This document shows positions 37,007-46,029 of a stretch of DNA of 62,700 nt, in pieces. The stretch spans positions 1 to 62,700 of the forward strand of contig DASRIA010000046.1 in the NCBI GenBank assembly GCA_035650255.1, read 5' to 3'. The position numbers and the translations under genes were made by a program. Position 1 is the first letter of the stretch; every line of letters begins with the position of its first letter. The notes beneath the pieces were generated by a model. That model had not been told where the DNA came from and did not search any database. It saw nothing but the letters and a program-made list of their open reading frames with translations. Source of the DNA: DASRIA01 sp035650255. GTDB taxonomy: Bacteria > Actinomycetota > Thermoleophilia > Solirubrobacterales > JBBDJG01.

Positions 37007-38446
37007 CTAGGTCTGTTCCTCGGCTGCCGGCTCGGGCTCGGGCTCGGCGGCGGTTTCTGCCGGCGCGTCCTCCGGAGTGGCGTCTGCTGCGGCAGGCTCC
37101 GCCTCCGCGACCGGCTCTGCTTCGGCGGCCGGCTCTGCGGCAGCTTCGACTGCCTCCGGCTCGGTCGCCTCGGCGGTCTCGACGGCTTCCGTGGTCTCGG
37201 CAGCTTCGGGCGGCGCCTCACCCTCCGGCGCGAAGACCTCCTCGGACAGGCCGAGGTCCGGCACCGCGCCGGTCTCCTCGTCGTCCGCAGGAGGCAGCTC
37301 CTTGGGCTCCAGCACCTGGCCCTCGACGCGCTTCAGGCTCAGCGACAGGCGGCGGCGCTCTTCGTCGATCTCGAGGATCTTGACCTTCACCTCGTCCCCG
37401 GGCTCGACGACCTCGCGCGGGTTCTCGACGTGGTGCTGCGCAAGCTCCGAGATGTGGACCAGCCCCTCGACGCCTTCCATGATCTCGACGAACGCGCCGA
37501 AGCTGACGACCTTGGTGACCTTGCCCTCGAGCACGTCACCCACGTTGTACGTGCGCACGACACGTTCCCACGGGTCTTCCTGCGTCTGCTTCAGGCCGAG
37601 CGAGATGCGCTGGCGGTCGCGGTCGATGTCGAGCACCTTCACGCTCACCGTCTCGCCGATGTTGAGCACTTCGGAGGGATGGTTGACGTGGCCCCAGGAA
37701 AGCTCGGAGATGTGGATCAGGCCGTCGATGCCGTCGAGGTCCACGAACGCGCCGAAGTCCACGATGTTCGAGATGGTGCCTTCGACCACCTGGCCGCGCT
37801 CGAGCCGGTCGAGGATCTGCTGGCGGGCCTCCTTGCGCTCTTCCTCGAGCACCGCGCGCCGTGACAGCACGACGTTGTTGCGGCTGCGGTTCAGCTCGAT
37901 GACCTTGCACTCGATCTTCTCGCCGAGGAAGTCGTCGAGGTTCTGTACCCGGCGGATGTCCACCAGCGAGGCCGGCAGGAAGCCGCGGACGCCGAGGTCG
38001 ATGATCAGGCCTCCCTTGACCACCTCGATCACCGTGCCCTCCACGGGCTCGCCGGACTCCGCCGCGCCCTCGATCCTGCGCCAGGCGCGCTCGAAGCGGG
38101 CGCGCTTCTTCGACAGGATCAGGCGGCCGTCCTGGTCCTCCTTGGTCAGCACGAGCGCGTCGACCTCCTCGCCCAGCGACACTTCTTCGGCCGGGTCGAT
38201 GGAGCGGCGGATCGACAGCTCGTTCTGGGGGATGACCCCTTCGGACTTGTAGCCGATGTCGACCAGGACCTCGTCCTTGTCGATGCGCACGACCTTGCCC
38301 GTCACCACGTCGCCCTCCTCGAAGGAGACCATCGTGGCGTCGTAATTCGGGATCAGCTGACCGTCGACCTCGATCATGAAGTCGTTCATGGCCGGTAGCT
38401 GAGAGTTTTCCTGGGCAGCCTGCGGGGGCGTGTCTACCTGCGGCAC
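37007..38446 (-). CDS. rpsA: Ribosomal protein S1 homologue
   Basis: 479 residues from the GTG at 38446. Four S1 RNA-binding repeats are visible, opening with GDVVTGKVVRIDKDEVLVD, GEPVEGTVIEVVKGGLIID, GQVVEGTISNIVDFGAFVD and GDVLEGKVTKVVSFGAFVE. An acidic Ala/Glu/Pro tail of about 100 residues follows (charged repeats such as EAEPVAEAEPA). The GTG lies seven bases after TATAGT. An ATG at 38389 (MNDFMIEV) has no ribosome site, so the GTG is preferred. Four repeats rather than six is usual in actinobacteria. Confidence 0.95.
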   Translation of the reverse strand: MPQVDTPPQAAQENSQLPAMNDFMIEVDGQLIPNYDATMVSFEEGDVVTGKVVRIDKDEVLVDIGYKSEGVIPQNELSIRRSIDPAEEVSLGEEVDALVLTKEDQDGRLILSKKRARFERAWRRIEGAAESGEPVEGTVIEVVKGGLIIDLGVRGFLPASLVDIRRVQNLDDFLGEKIECKVIELNRSRNNVVLSRRAVLEEERKEARQQILDRLERGQVVEGTISNIVDFGAFVDLDGIDGLIHISELSWGHVNHPSEVLNIGETVSVKVLDIDRDRQRISLGLKQTQEDPWERVVRTYNVGDVLEGKVTKVVSFGAFVEIMEGVEGLVHISELAQHHVENPREVVEPGDEVKVKILEIDEERRRLSLSLKRVEGQVLEPKELPPADDEETGAVPDLGLSEEVFAPEGEAPPEAAETTEAVETAEATEPEAVEAAAEPAAEAEPVAEAEPAAADATPEDAPAETAAEPEPEPAAEEQT

Positions 38447-38453
38447 GCCCAGC

Positions 38454-38459
38454 ACTATA
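38454..38459 (-). promoter_or_regulatory. -10 hexamer for rpsA-coaE
   Basis: TATAGT on the minus strand, then seven bases (GCTGGGC) and the GTG start. A strong -10 whose position decides between the GTG and the later ATG. Confidence 0.55.
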
Positions 38460-38526
38460 GCGGCCGACCTCGGGTCCACATCGTGGCCCGAACCCCCTGG
38501 GCGGCCGTTGGTAGCCTCATGCCGCG

Positions 38527-39690
38527 ATGCCGAGGCGGAGCACCAAGCGGGGGGCCGATCGCACCGCGCTGAGCGGCGATTACGACGCGATCGTGTGCGG
38601 CGCGAGCTTCGCGGGGCTCGCGACGGCGCGCGAGCTGGCGGGCGCACGGGTGCTGCTGCTGGACCGCTACGACATCGGCGAGCGCCAGACGTCGGCCTGC
38701 GCGGCGCCCACCGGGTGGCTGGAGGTCCTCGGCCTCGCGCCGTCGATCCGCCAGACGTTCGACCGGCTGGTGCTGCACACGCCGCACGGGACGGCGCGCT
38801 TCCCGCTGCCGTGGACTTTCTCCACCTTCGACTATCCGGCCCTGTGCGAGCTGCTCGACGCGCAGAACGACGCCGAGTTCGAGACCGCCAAGGTCGAGGG
38901 CCGCACCGCGGCGGGCCCCGGCCTGGTGGGCATCAGGACGGACCGCGGAGAGGTCTCAGCCCCACTGGTCGTCGATGCGCTCGGGTGGCGCAGGGTGCTG
39001 GGCGCGGACGGGTACCAGCCGCCCGATGCCCCGCTGTCTCGCGGCCTCGAGGTACACCCGGGCGGGTCGAGCGGCGAGCTCGAGATCTGGATCGACCGCT
39101 CGATCGTGCCGGCGGGATACGGCTGGAGCTTCCCCGCCGCGGACGAGGTGCGCGTCGGCGTCGGTTCGTTCGACCCGCGGTTCCACGTCAAGCAGCCGAC
39201 CGTCGACCTGGCCGAGCGGCTGCGGCGTGACGCCGTCCGCTACCAGGGCAACTGGATCCCGCACAAGCTGCGCCCCGCGGTCGACGGGGACGTCCTCTTC
39301 GCCGGCGACTCCGCGGGCCACTGCCTCCCCCTGACGGCCGAGGGGATCAGGACCGCCTTCTACTTCGGCATCGCGGCGGGCCGGGAGCTGCGGCAGGTCA
39401 TCGAGGGACGGACGTCGCGCGAGGCCGCTCTGCGCCGGTATGCGGCGTTCTCCGCCGAGCACGAATGGAAGTTCACGTGGATGCTGCGCGCCCAGCGTTT
39501 CGTCCCCCGCGTGCCCCCCCGCGTGCTGGCGTTGGCGACCAGGGGCATGGCGAGCCGCCGTTTCACGCATTGGGCGTTCGACCACTATCTGAAGATCGCC
39601 GCTCCCGGCTTCGCCGACACCGCCCCGCCGCCCTCCGTGGCGAGGGGCCTGGAGCTCCGGCACACCGCCACTTCCGGCGCCCGGTCCTGA
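38527..39690 (+). CDS. FAD-dependent oxidoreductase (geranylgeranyl-reductase-like)
   Basis: 387-residue flavoprotein. N-terminal FAD-binding loop YDAIVCGASFAGLATAREL (near residue 19), then LLDRYDIGERQTSACAAP as in the geranylgeranyl reductase family. The second FAD motif is DVLFAGDSAGHCLPLTAEGI near residue 257. The C-terminal third is basic and may associate with membrane. Possible substrates are isoprenoid double bonds or aromatic compounds. No pathway genes are adjacent. Divergent from rpsA; followed by palindrome copy C. Confidence 0.8.
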   Translation: MPRRSTKRGADRTALSGDYDAIVCGASFAGLATARELAGARVLLLDRYDIGERQTSACAAPTGWLEVLGLAPSIRQTFDRLVLHTPHGTARFPLPWTFSTFDYPALCELLDAQNDAEFETAKVEGRTAAGPGLVGIRTDRGEVSAPLVVDALGWRRVLGADGYQPPDAPLSRGLEVHPGGSSGELEIWIDRSIVPAGYGWSFPAADEVRVGVGSFDPRFHVKQPTVDLAERLRRDAVRYQGNWIPHKLRPAVDGDVLFAGDSAGHCLPLTAEGIRTAFYFGIAAGRELRQVIEGRTSREAALRRYAAFSAEHEWKFTWMLRAQRFVPRVPPRVLALATRGMASRRFTHWAFDHYLKIAAPGFADTAPPPSVARGLELRHTATSGARS

Positions 39691-39737
39691 ACCTTCCCCC
39701 CTCGCACCCGACAGGTGGGTGCGAAACGCGAAAGTTC
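39689..39737. repeat. Nested palindromic element, copy C
   Basis: Outer GAAC/GTTC arms (GAACCTT with AAAGTTC) enclose CGCACCC-GACAGGT-GGGTGCG (39703-39723). The inner loop is identical to copy A, and two stem positions differ with pair-preserving changes. It begins within the stop codon of the flavoprotein gene and probably also serves as its terminator. Confidence 0.7.
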
Positions 39738-39767
39738 GCGGCCGGGGCGGCCTGTTCGCCCCCTGAC

Positions 39768-39792
39768 GTTTACGCACTGCCTCGTTGGGCAC
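39768..39792 (+). promoter_or_regulatory. Sigma-B/F-like promoter for csbD
   Basis: GTTT (39768-39771), 15-base spacer, GGGCAC (39787-39792). This resembles the general-stress sigma pattern GTTT-N14/15-GGGTAT. The csbD ATG lies 28 bases further on with AAGGAGG before it. CsbD of Bacillus subtilis belongs to the sigma-B regulon. Confidence 0.5.
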
Positions 39793-39820
39793 CCTCCCTG
39801 AGAGCCATCAAGGAGGCCAA

Positions 39821-40009
39821 ATGAGCATCATCGACAAGATCACGGGCCGCGCGAAGAAGGCGGCCGGCGACCTCTCCGGCGACTCCAGCCTGCGGCGTCA
39901 AGGCGCCCGCGAGGAGCGCAAGGGCGAAGCCAAGGAGCAGCTGGACAGCGCCCAGGAGAAGGTCCAGGACAAGGCCGACGAGGTGGCGAACCTCGAACGC
40001 AAGACCTGA
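39821..40009 (+). CDS. csbD: CsbD-family stress protein
   Basis: 62-residue hydrophilic helical protein beginning MSIIDKITGRAKKAAGDLSG, with KGEAKEQLDSAQEKVQDKAD following, the CsbD pattern. Rich in Lys, Glu and Ala and free of Cys. Such proteins are induced by general stress; molecular action unknown. It has the strongest ribosome site in its neighbourhood (AAGGAGG) and a sigma-B-like promoter. Confidence 0.93.
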   Translation: MSIIDKITGRAKKAAGDLSGDSSLRRQGAREERKGEAKEQLDSAQEKVQDKADEVANLERKT

Positions 40010-40025
40010 GGACCCCTCGGAGCAC

Positions 40026-40053
40026 CCGGAATTCGCGGCTACGCGAATTCCGG
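40026..40053. terminator. Bidirectional terminator between csbD and ydcZ-like gene
   Basis: Perfect 12-bp stem CCGGAATTCGCG/CGCGAATTCCGG with loop GCTA, between convergent genes. On the plus strand it is followed by TTCTCCTCC. Confidence 0.8.
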
Positions 40054-40061
40054 TTCTCCTC

Positions 40062-40505
40062 CTAGGTTCTGATCACCAGGAGGGTCCCGGCGAAGAGCAG
40101 CAACACGCCGATCACGCGGGACAGCGTGATCGGCGTCTCTTCGAGGCCCAGGAAGCCGAGCCGGTCGATCACCACGGACATGGTGAGCTGGCCGGCCACC
40201 GTCGCGGCCGTCACGCCGCCGGCACCCAGCGTGCGGACCGTGAGCAGCACCGTGGTCACGTAGGCGGCGCCCAGGATCCCGCCGACCAGGTAGTACCACT
40301 TGACCTCTGTGGCCTTCGTCAGGTTGCCCGCCTCTCCGGCGAGCACCACGATGCCGAGCAACAGCGCCGTACCCACGAGGAACGACACTGCGGCGGCGGG
40401 CATCGTCCCGGTCACCTTGCCCAACCCGGAATTGATGGGTGCCTGCAGCGCGATGAGCGCACCGACCACAACGGTCGCCGAAGCTGCTGCAAACGTCTTG
40501 TCCAT
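40062..40505 (-). CDS. YdcZ/DUF606-type DMT transporter
   Basis: 147 residues, about five hydrophobic helices. ALIALQAPINSGLGK near the N-terminus and the SVVIDRLGFLG segment mark the YdcZ (DUF606) group, a half-size DMT protein that must dimerise. Substrate unknown. The ATG at 40505 follows the polA stop by 64 bp. That gap holds a dispersed repeat. Confidence 0.88.
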   Translation of the reverse strand: MDKTFAAASATVVVGALIALQAPINSGLGKVTGTMPAAAVSFLVGTALLLGIVVLAGEAGNLTKATEVKWYYLVGGILGAAYVTTVLLTVRTLGAGGVTAATVAGQLTMSVVIDRLGFLGLEETPITLSRVIGVLLLFAGTLLVIRT

Positions 40506-40511
40506 CAGGCT

Positions 40512-40545
40512 TCGAGGCGGCTTCGCCGCCACCTCAGGTCCGGTG
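40512..40545 (-). repeat. Dispersed repeat, copy 2
   Basis: Minus-strand CACCGGACCTGAGGTGG followed by GCGAAGCC and CTCGA. It matches 52426-52460 at most positions, apart from two 2-base insertions that lengthen the inner GGC/GCC stem. Lies between polA and the ydcZ-like gene. Confidence 0.6.
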
Positions 40546-40569
40546 AGCCGGCCCGACGGCCGTCTCCGG

Positions 40570-43116
40570 TCATTTCGCGTCCATCCAGTTCTCCCCCACG
40601 CCGACGTCGACGACGAGCGGCGGGTCGAGGTCGTAGGCACCCTCCATCTCCCGCTTCACCAGCTCCGACGCGCGGCCGGCCTCTTCCGCCGGGCCCTCGA
40701 ACAGCAGCTCGTCGTGGATGGTCAGGACCAGCCGCGTCTGCAGGCCGGCGTCGCGCAGCGCGGCGTCGCACCGCACCATCGCGATCTTGATGATGTCGGC
40801 GGCGGTGCCCTGGATGATCGTGTTGACCGCCAGCCGCTCGCCCAGCGAGCGTGTCTGGTACTTGCGCGAGCGCAGCTCTGGGATGTCGCGGCGGCGCCCG
40901 AACAGCGTCGTCACGTAGCCGCGGTCGGTGGCTTCCACGATCGTGCGGTCGATGAACTTGCGCACCGCGGGAAACCGGCCCAGATAGCGCTCGATGTACT
41001 CGGCCGCCTCTTCGTGGGGGATGTCGAGCTGCTCGGACAGGCCGTGCGCGCTGAGCCCGTACACGATCCCGAAGTTAACGGCCTTCGCGCGCGAGCGCTC
41101 GCCCGGGCCGATGTCGGCGGGGTCGAGCTTCAGCACCTCGGCCGCGGTGGCGGTGTGCACGTCCTCGCCGGCCGCGAAGATCTGCTTCAACACGTCCTCG
41201 TCGGCGACCTGGGCCAGGATGCGCAGCTCGACCTGCGAGTAATCGGCCGAGATCAGCCGGCAGCCCTCCTCGGCGATGAAGCAGCTGCGGATCTGGCGGC
41301 CCAGCTCCGTCCTGATCGGGATGTTCTGGAGGTTGGGGTCGGTGCTCGACAGCCGCCCGGTGGTCGTGGCCGTCTGGTTGAAGGTCGTGTGCAGCCGCCC
41401 CGTCGTCTCGGAGATCAGCGTCGGCAGCGAGTCCAGGTACGTGCTCTTCAGCTTCGACAGCTCGCGCCACTTCTCGATCAGCGGGATGATCTCGTGCTCG
41501 CCGCGGATCGCGCGCAGCACGCGCGCGTCCGTGGAGAATCCGGTCTTGCCGCGCCGCTTGCGGCTCAGCTCGAGCTTCTCGAACAGGATCCGCGAGAGCT
41601 GTTGCGGTGAGCCGATCGTGAACTCCTCGTCCGCCAGCTCCCAGATGCGGTGCTCGAGCGCCTCGATCTCGTCCGCAACCCGGGCGGCGGTCTCGCCCAG
41701 CAGGTAGGTGTCGAGCTTCACGCCCTGGCGCTCGAGCCGGTACAGCACCTCCACCAGCGGCAGCTCGATCTCCTCCAGCAGGCCGCGCAGCTCCAGCCGG
41801 TCGACCTCCGGCTGCTGCTCCTCCCACAGAGCCCGGACCTCGAGCGCCTCCCGGGCCAGAGGGTCCTCCGCCATCGCTTCGATGCTCGCGTCCTGCACCA
41901 GCTCGTCGAGCGGATAGCGGCGGCGCGCCGGGTCGATCAGGTAGGCAGCGACCGAGGTGTCCCACGCCAGCGGCGTGTCGCCGAGGTCCTCTCCCCGGAC
42001 CTCGCGCGCGACCGACTTCCAGTCGTGCGCGACGACCGGACGAGTGCCCAGGACGCTCCCGAGAGACTGCGCCACCCCCGTCACCACCAGGGCGTCGCCG
42101 GCGGCGGCCCAGTGCACGCCGGCATCGTCGCGGCGCGCGGCCAGCGCCACCTCTCCCGCGGGCAGGTCGGCCACCGCGCCCTGCCGCACGGGCGCCTCCA
42201 CGCGCCGCTCGCCCTTGGGCCGCGGGGCCGCGGCCTGCTCGCCGAGCGCCTCCTCCAAGCGCCGCAGAGGGTCGCGCAGCTCGAAGCGGTTGAACACCTC
42301 TCGCAGCTGAGAGCGGTCGGGCTCGCGGTCGGCGATCTCGGCCACGTCGACGCCCGCGTCGATGTCCCGCTGGAGGGTCGCGAGCTTCTTCGACAGCCGC
42401 GCCAGGTCCGCGTTCGCGCGCAGGTTCTCCTTGCGCTTCGCGCCCGAGATGTCGTCGATGTGCTCGAGGACGCCCTCGAGCGACCCGTACTCCTGCAACA
42501 GCTGGGCGGCGGTCTTGTCGCCGATGCCCGGGACGCCGGGGATGTTGTCCGAGGTGTCGCCCTTCAGCCCGATGAAGTCCGTGACCAGCTCCGGCGGGAT
42601 GCCGTAGCGCTCCACGACGCCCTCGCGGTCGTACACGCGGGTGTCGGTGATGCCGCGCGAGGTGGTCATGACCCGCACCGAGCCGTTCTCGGCCAGCTGA
42701 TAGGCGTCGCGATCGCCGGTCACGATCATCACCGGGATGCCCGCCGCCTTCGCCCGCTCGGCCAGGCTCGCGATCACGTCGTCGGCCTCGAAGCCCTCCA
42801 CACGCACGTTCTCGTAGCCGAAGGCCTCGACCAGGGGCTCCAGGTGGGGCCACTGCTCGCGCAGCAGGTCCGGGCGGGACTTCCGCTCGGCCTTGTAGGG
42901 CTCGTACTCCTGCTCCCGTCCCGACATGCCCGCGTCCCACACGACGATCGTCGCCTTCGGGCCGTACTCGGTGAGGATCTTGACCAGCATGGAGGCGAAG
43001 CCGAAGATCGCGTTGGTCGGCTCTCCGCGAGACGTGGCGATGGTGTCGGGCAGCGCGAAGAAGGCCCGATAGGCCAGGCTGTTGCCGTCGATCAGGAAGA
43101 GCTCGCGGTCCGCCAT
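40570..43116 (-). CDS. polA: DNA polymerase I
   Basis: 848 residues from the ATG at 43116. The N-terminal 5'-nuclease domain covers about 1-290 (FLIDGNSLAYRAFFALP, FEADDVIASLA, TGDRDAYQL, GLKGDTSDNIPGVPGIG). The middle domain lacks the DxE and other acidic residues of a 3'-5' exonuclease, as in Taq and mycobacterial enzymes, so proofreading is probably absent. The polymerase domain holds motif A DYSQVELRILAQV, motif B RAKAVNFGIVYG and motif C TIHDELLFE. TATGAT lies eight bases before the ATG, so the message may be leaderless. Confidence 0.97.
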   Translation of the reverse strand: MADRELFLIDGNSLAYRAFFALPDTIATSRGEPTNAIFGFASMLVKILTEYGPKATIVVWDAGMSGREQEYEPYKAERKSRPDLLREQWPHLEPLVEAFGYENVRVEGFEADDVIASLAERAKAAGIPVMIVTGDRDAYQLAENGSVRVMTTSRGITDTRVYDREGVVERYGIPPELVTDFIGLKGDTSDNIPGVPGIGDKTAAQLLQEYGSLEGVLEHIDDISGAKRKENLRANADLARLSKKLATLQRDIDAGVDVAEIADREPDRSQLREVFNRFELRDPLRRLEEALGEQAAAPRPKGERRVEAPVRQGAVADLPAGEVALAARRDDAGVHWAAAGDALVVTGVAQSLGSVLGTRPVVAHDWKSVAREVRGEDLGDTPLAWDTSVAAYLIDPARRRYPLDELVQDASIEAMAEDPLAREALEVRALWEEQQPEVDRLELRGLLEEIELPLVEVLYRLERQGVKLDTYLLGETAARVADEIEALEHRIWELADEEFTIGSPQQLSRILFEKLELSRKRRGKTGFSTDARVLRAIRGEHEIIPLIEKWRELSKLKSTYLDSLPTLISETTGRLHTTFNQTATTTGRLSSTDPNLQNIPIRTELGRQIRSCFIAEEGCRLISADYSQVELRILAQVADEDVLKQIFAAGEDVHTATAAEVLKLDPADIGPGERSRAKAVNFGIVYGLSAHGLSEQLDIPHEEAAEYIERYLGRFPAVRKFIDRTIVEATDRGYVTTLFGRRRDIPELRSRKYQTRSLGERLAVNTIIQGTAADIIKIAMVRCDAALRDAGLQTRLVLTIHDELLFEGPAEEAGRASELVKREMEGAYDLDPPLVVDVGVGENWMDAK

Positions 43117-43124
43117 CGGGCCCA

Positions 43125-43130
43125 ATCATA
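43125..43130 (-). promoter_or_regulatory. -10 hexamer for polA
   Basis: TATGAT on the minus strand, eight bases before the ATG at 43116. A second TATGAT on the plus strand (43186-43191) is the candidate -10 of the divergent malic enzyme gene. Confidence 0.5.
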
Positions 43131-43240
43131 GGAAGCAATTCGGAACCGCCCGGGATTCCGATCGCGAGCGTCGAACACTCAAAAGTATGATTAGCCCTGC
43201 AAAGACGAGGGGCGCGCGAACGCGCCGCCGGCGGGGACCC

Positions 43241-44704
43241 ATGTCAGTCACACCGAGTGCTTCATACAGCCTGACGCTGCGCATCGAGCTCGACAACGAG
43301 CCGGGGATGCTGGGCGACGTCACGTCGGCCATCGGCGAGAGCGGCGGATCGGTCGGCGCGATCGACATCGTCAAGGCCAGCCGCGGCAAGCTCGTGCGGG
43401 ACATCACCGTCGACGCGCCCAGCCAGGAGCACTGGGCCCCGATCATCGAATCGGTCCGCCAGATCGAGGGCGTCGAGCTGCTGGACGTCACCGACCGCAC
43501 GTTCAACATGCACAAGGGCGGCAAGATCGCCCAGGAGAACAAGCACCCGCTCAACAACCGTGACGACCTCTCGATGGCCTACACGCCGGGTGTTGCCCGG
43601 GTGTGCCGGGCGATCCAGGCAGAGCCCGACCTCGCGTTCCGCTACACGATCAAGCGCAACTACGTGGCGGTCGTGTCCGACGGCTCGGCGGTGCTCGGCC
43701 TCGGCGACATCGGCCCGCGCGCTGCGATGCCGGTGATGGAGGGCAAGGCCATGCTGCTGAAGGAGTTCGGCGGCGTCGACGCCTTCCCGATCTGCCTCGA
43801 CACGAAGGACGTGGACGAGATCGTCGCCACGGTGAAGGCGATCGCCCCCGGCTTCGGCGGCATCAACCTCGAGGACATCTCCTCCCCGCGCTGCTTCGAG
43901 GTCGAGGAGCGCCTGAAGGCAGACCTGGACATTCCCGTCTTCCACGACGACCAGCACGGCACGGCGGTGGTGGTGATGGCGGCGCTCTTCAACGCGCTGA
44001 AGATCACCGGCAAACGCCTCGACGACCTGCGGGTCGCCATGGTGGGGCTCGGCGCGGCCGGCATCGCGGTGACCCGCATGCTGCTCCAGGTGGGCGTCGG
44101 CGAGATCATCGGCTGCGACACGCAGGGTGCGATCTACGTCGGGCGCGACGACTGGGACGAGATGCACCCCTTGAAGCGCTGGTACGCCGAGAGCACCAAC
44201 TCCGAGCGCCGCCGCGGCGGGCCGGCCGAGGTGCTGGAGGGGGCGGACCTCTTCATCGGGCTGTCGGGGCCCGGCGTGGTCGACGCGGCGGACCTGGACC
44301 GCATGAACGAGGACGCAATGGTCTTCGCGATGGCGAACCCGGAGCCCGAGGTGATGCCCGAAGAGGCTGCCGAGCGTGTCCGGATCGTCGCCACGGGCCG
44401 CTCCGACTACCCGAACCAGATCAACAACGTGCTGTGCTTCCCGGGGCTGTTCCGGGGTGCGCTCGACGCGCGCGCGACCGCGATCACGGAGGAGATGAAG
44501 CTGGCCGCCGCATACGGCATCGCCGAGGTCATCTCCCCCGCGGAGCTCTCCGAGGACTACATCATCCCGAGCGTCTTCGACCGCCGCGTGGCCGAGGCCG
44601 TGGCGAAGGCCGTCTCCGACGAGGCGCGCCGCGCCGGGATCGCCCGCGGGACTCCCACCTCGGACGTCGTCCCGCCCGAGGGCGTCCAGGTCACTAGGGC
44701 TTAG
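43241..44704 (+). CDS. NAD(P)-dependent malic enzyme with N-terminal ACT domain
   Basis: 487 residues. Residues about 8-85 form an ACT-type regulatory domain (LTLRIELDNEPGMLGDVTSAIGE). The malic enzyme follows: MAYTPGVARVCRAI, catalytic Lys in YTIKRNYVAVVSDGSAVLG, metal ligands in INLEDISSPRCFEVEERL and VFHDDQHGTAVV, and the nucleotide loop VGLGAAGIAVTRMLL. It decarboxylates malate to pyruvate; the ACT domain suggests control by an amino acid or related ligand. ATG at 43241 is chosen. An upstream in-frame ATG (43187) would add a very basic 18-residue leader. A GGCGCG-CGAA-CGCGCC hairpin (43211-43226) precedes the start. Confidence 0.93.
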   Translation: MSVTPSASYSLTLRIELDNEPGMLGDVTSAIGESGGSVGAIDIVKASRGKLVRDITVDAPSQEHWAPIIESVRQIEGVELLDVTDRTFNMHKGGKIAQENKHPLNNRDDLSMAYTPGVARVCRAIQAEPDLAFRYTIKRNYVAVVSDGSAVLGLGDIGPRAAMPVMEGKAMLLKEFGGVDAFPICLDTKDVDEIVATVKAIAPGFGGINLEDISSPRCFEVEERLKADLDIPVFHDDQHGTAVVVMAALFNALKITGKRLDDLRVAMVGLGAAGIAVTRMLLQVGVGEIIGCDTQGAIYVGRDDWDEMHPLKRWYAESTNSERRRGGPAEVLEGADLFIGLSGPGVVDAADLDRMNEDAMVFAMANPEPEVMPEEAAERVRIVATGRSDYPNQINNVLCFPGLFRGALDARATAITEEMKLAAAYGIAEVISPAELSEDYIIPSVFDRRVAEAVAKAVSDEARRAGIARGTPTSDVVPPEGVQVTRA

Positions 44705-45947
44705 CCGGCTCGCCGCGCAGCGCCGCTGCCAGCGAGAGACGCCCGTTTCGCACGCGGTAGCCGGACAGCCGGTCCAATGACGTGTCTCCGTTCTCGTCGA
44801 TCGAGATCGTCCCCACGGCGCTGGAGAAGCCGGTCGTCGCCAGGGTCTCGTCGATCACGCGGTCGCGCTCGGGCGCGTCGTCGCCTGCTCGCCCGATCGC
44901 GTTCAGCAGCAGCGCCATGGCGGCATGCCCGTACGCGGCGAACCGGTCCGGCGCCTCGCCGAACTCCCGCCGGTAGTCACGCACGAAGCGCCGCCCACGG
45001 GCGGGCAGCTGGCTCGGGTCGAGCGCGGCGGAGGTGATGTACGTGCCTGCGCTCGCAGATCCGAGCCGCCCGTAGAAGTCCGGGACGAGCAGGTTGTGCG
45101 ACCCGATCTTCAACGTGCCCGGCGCCGCCGCGTGCAGGTCGCGCCACAGCTGCACCGCGTTGCTGTCGGCGCCGCCGCCGAAGTAGATCGCGTCGGGCCG
45201 GGCGCGGGTCACGTCGCGCGCGAGCTCCACGTAGTCCTCGTCGCGCGGATCCATCCGCTCCTGCCCCACGACGCGCAGCCCGGCGTCGCGGGCAGCCGTC
45301 AGGTACAGCTCCGCGAGGCCGTCGCCCTCGAGCGACTTGTCGCCGAGCACGAACACGGTGCGCGCGCCCAGCTGCCGGGTCCAGCGGGCAGCTGCGGAGG
45401 CCTGCACGTCGTCCGCGGGCACGACGCGCGCGAAGCTGCGATCACCCGACGGATAGAACTTGTCCGGCTCGCCCGCCTCCACCGCGCCCGGGACGACCTT
45501 CGTGAGGCCGATCGCCGTCGACGCGGGGCTGACCTGCGCGAACCCGGCCTCGTTCGTGATCGGCAGCGAGATTGCGGTCGCGCCCGACTCGAAGTCGCCG
45601 ATGTACGCGATCGTGCGCGTGTTCTCCACCGCCTTGCGGGCGTTCTCCGCAGTCTTGTCCGGGTCCCAGCCGACCCGGTCGCCCCCTGCGGTCGCATCGT
45701 CGGCGGAGGCAAAGTTGATCTTGAAGTCGCCCACCCGGCCACCCGCCTCCCGGAGCGCGAGCTTCTCTGCGTTGACGACGCTCTGCGCCTGATCGGCATG
45801 CGGTCCCTGGAGCGGCAGGCTGGAGAAGATCGTGAGCGTGTCCCCCGGCACGCGTCCCGAGCGGCTCTGCTCGTCTCCGCATGCAACGAAGGTCGCGGCC
45901 GCGAGGCATGCGAGGACCAGCAGGGCTGTGACGAGGGTGCGCGGCAA
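44694..45947 (-). CDS. ABC transporter substrate-binding lipoprotein (LivK/type 1 fold)
   Basis: 417 residues, TTG start. Signal with lipobox FVAC near residue 22, then a type 1 periplasmic-binding fold: LTIFSSLPLQGPHADQAQSV, AYIGDFESGATAISLPIT, FVLGDKSLEGDGLAELY and AAYGHAAMALLLNAIG. It is a stand-alone receptor, divergent from pfkA and about 1.2 kb from livH, so it may serve the liv permease with a different ligand. Its stop overlaps the convergent malic enzyme gene by 11 bases. No ribosome site is visible. Confidence 0.9.
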   Translation of the reverse strand: MPRTLVTALLVLACLAAATFVACGDEQSRSGRVPGDTLTIFSSLPLQGPHADQAQSVVNAEKLALREAGGRVGDFKINFASADDATAGGDRVGWDPDKTAENARKAVENTRTIAYIGDFESGATAISLPITNEAGFAQVSPASTAIGLTKVVPGAVEAGEPDKFYPSGDRSFARVVPADDVQASAAARWTRQLGARTVFVLGDKSLEGDGLAELYLTAARDAGLRVVGQERMDPRDEDYVELARDVTRARPDAIYFGGGADSNAVQLWRDLHAAAPGTLKIGSHNLLVPDFYGRLGSASAGTYITSAALDPSQLPARGRRFVRDYRREFGEAPDRFAAYGHAAMALLLNAIGRAGDDAPERDRVIDETLATTGFSSAVGTISIDENGDTSLDRLSGYRVRNGRLSLAAALRGEPAKP

Positions 45948-46017
45948 GGTGGGGAAGGAACCGGCGGGCGATTCTAACCCGCGGATAACGGACCGGCCGC
46001 GGTGCGGGCCGCCAACC

Positions 46018-46023
46018 TATATT
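46018..46023 (+). promoter_or_regulatory. -10 hexamer for pfkA
   Basis: TATATT, six bases before the ATG at 46030. This suggests a leaderless message. Confidence 0.5.
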
Positions 46024-46029
46024 GCCGGG

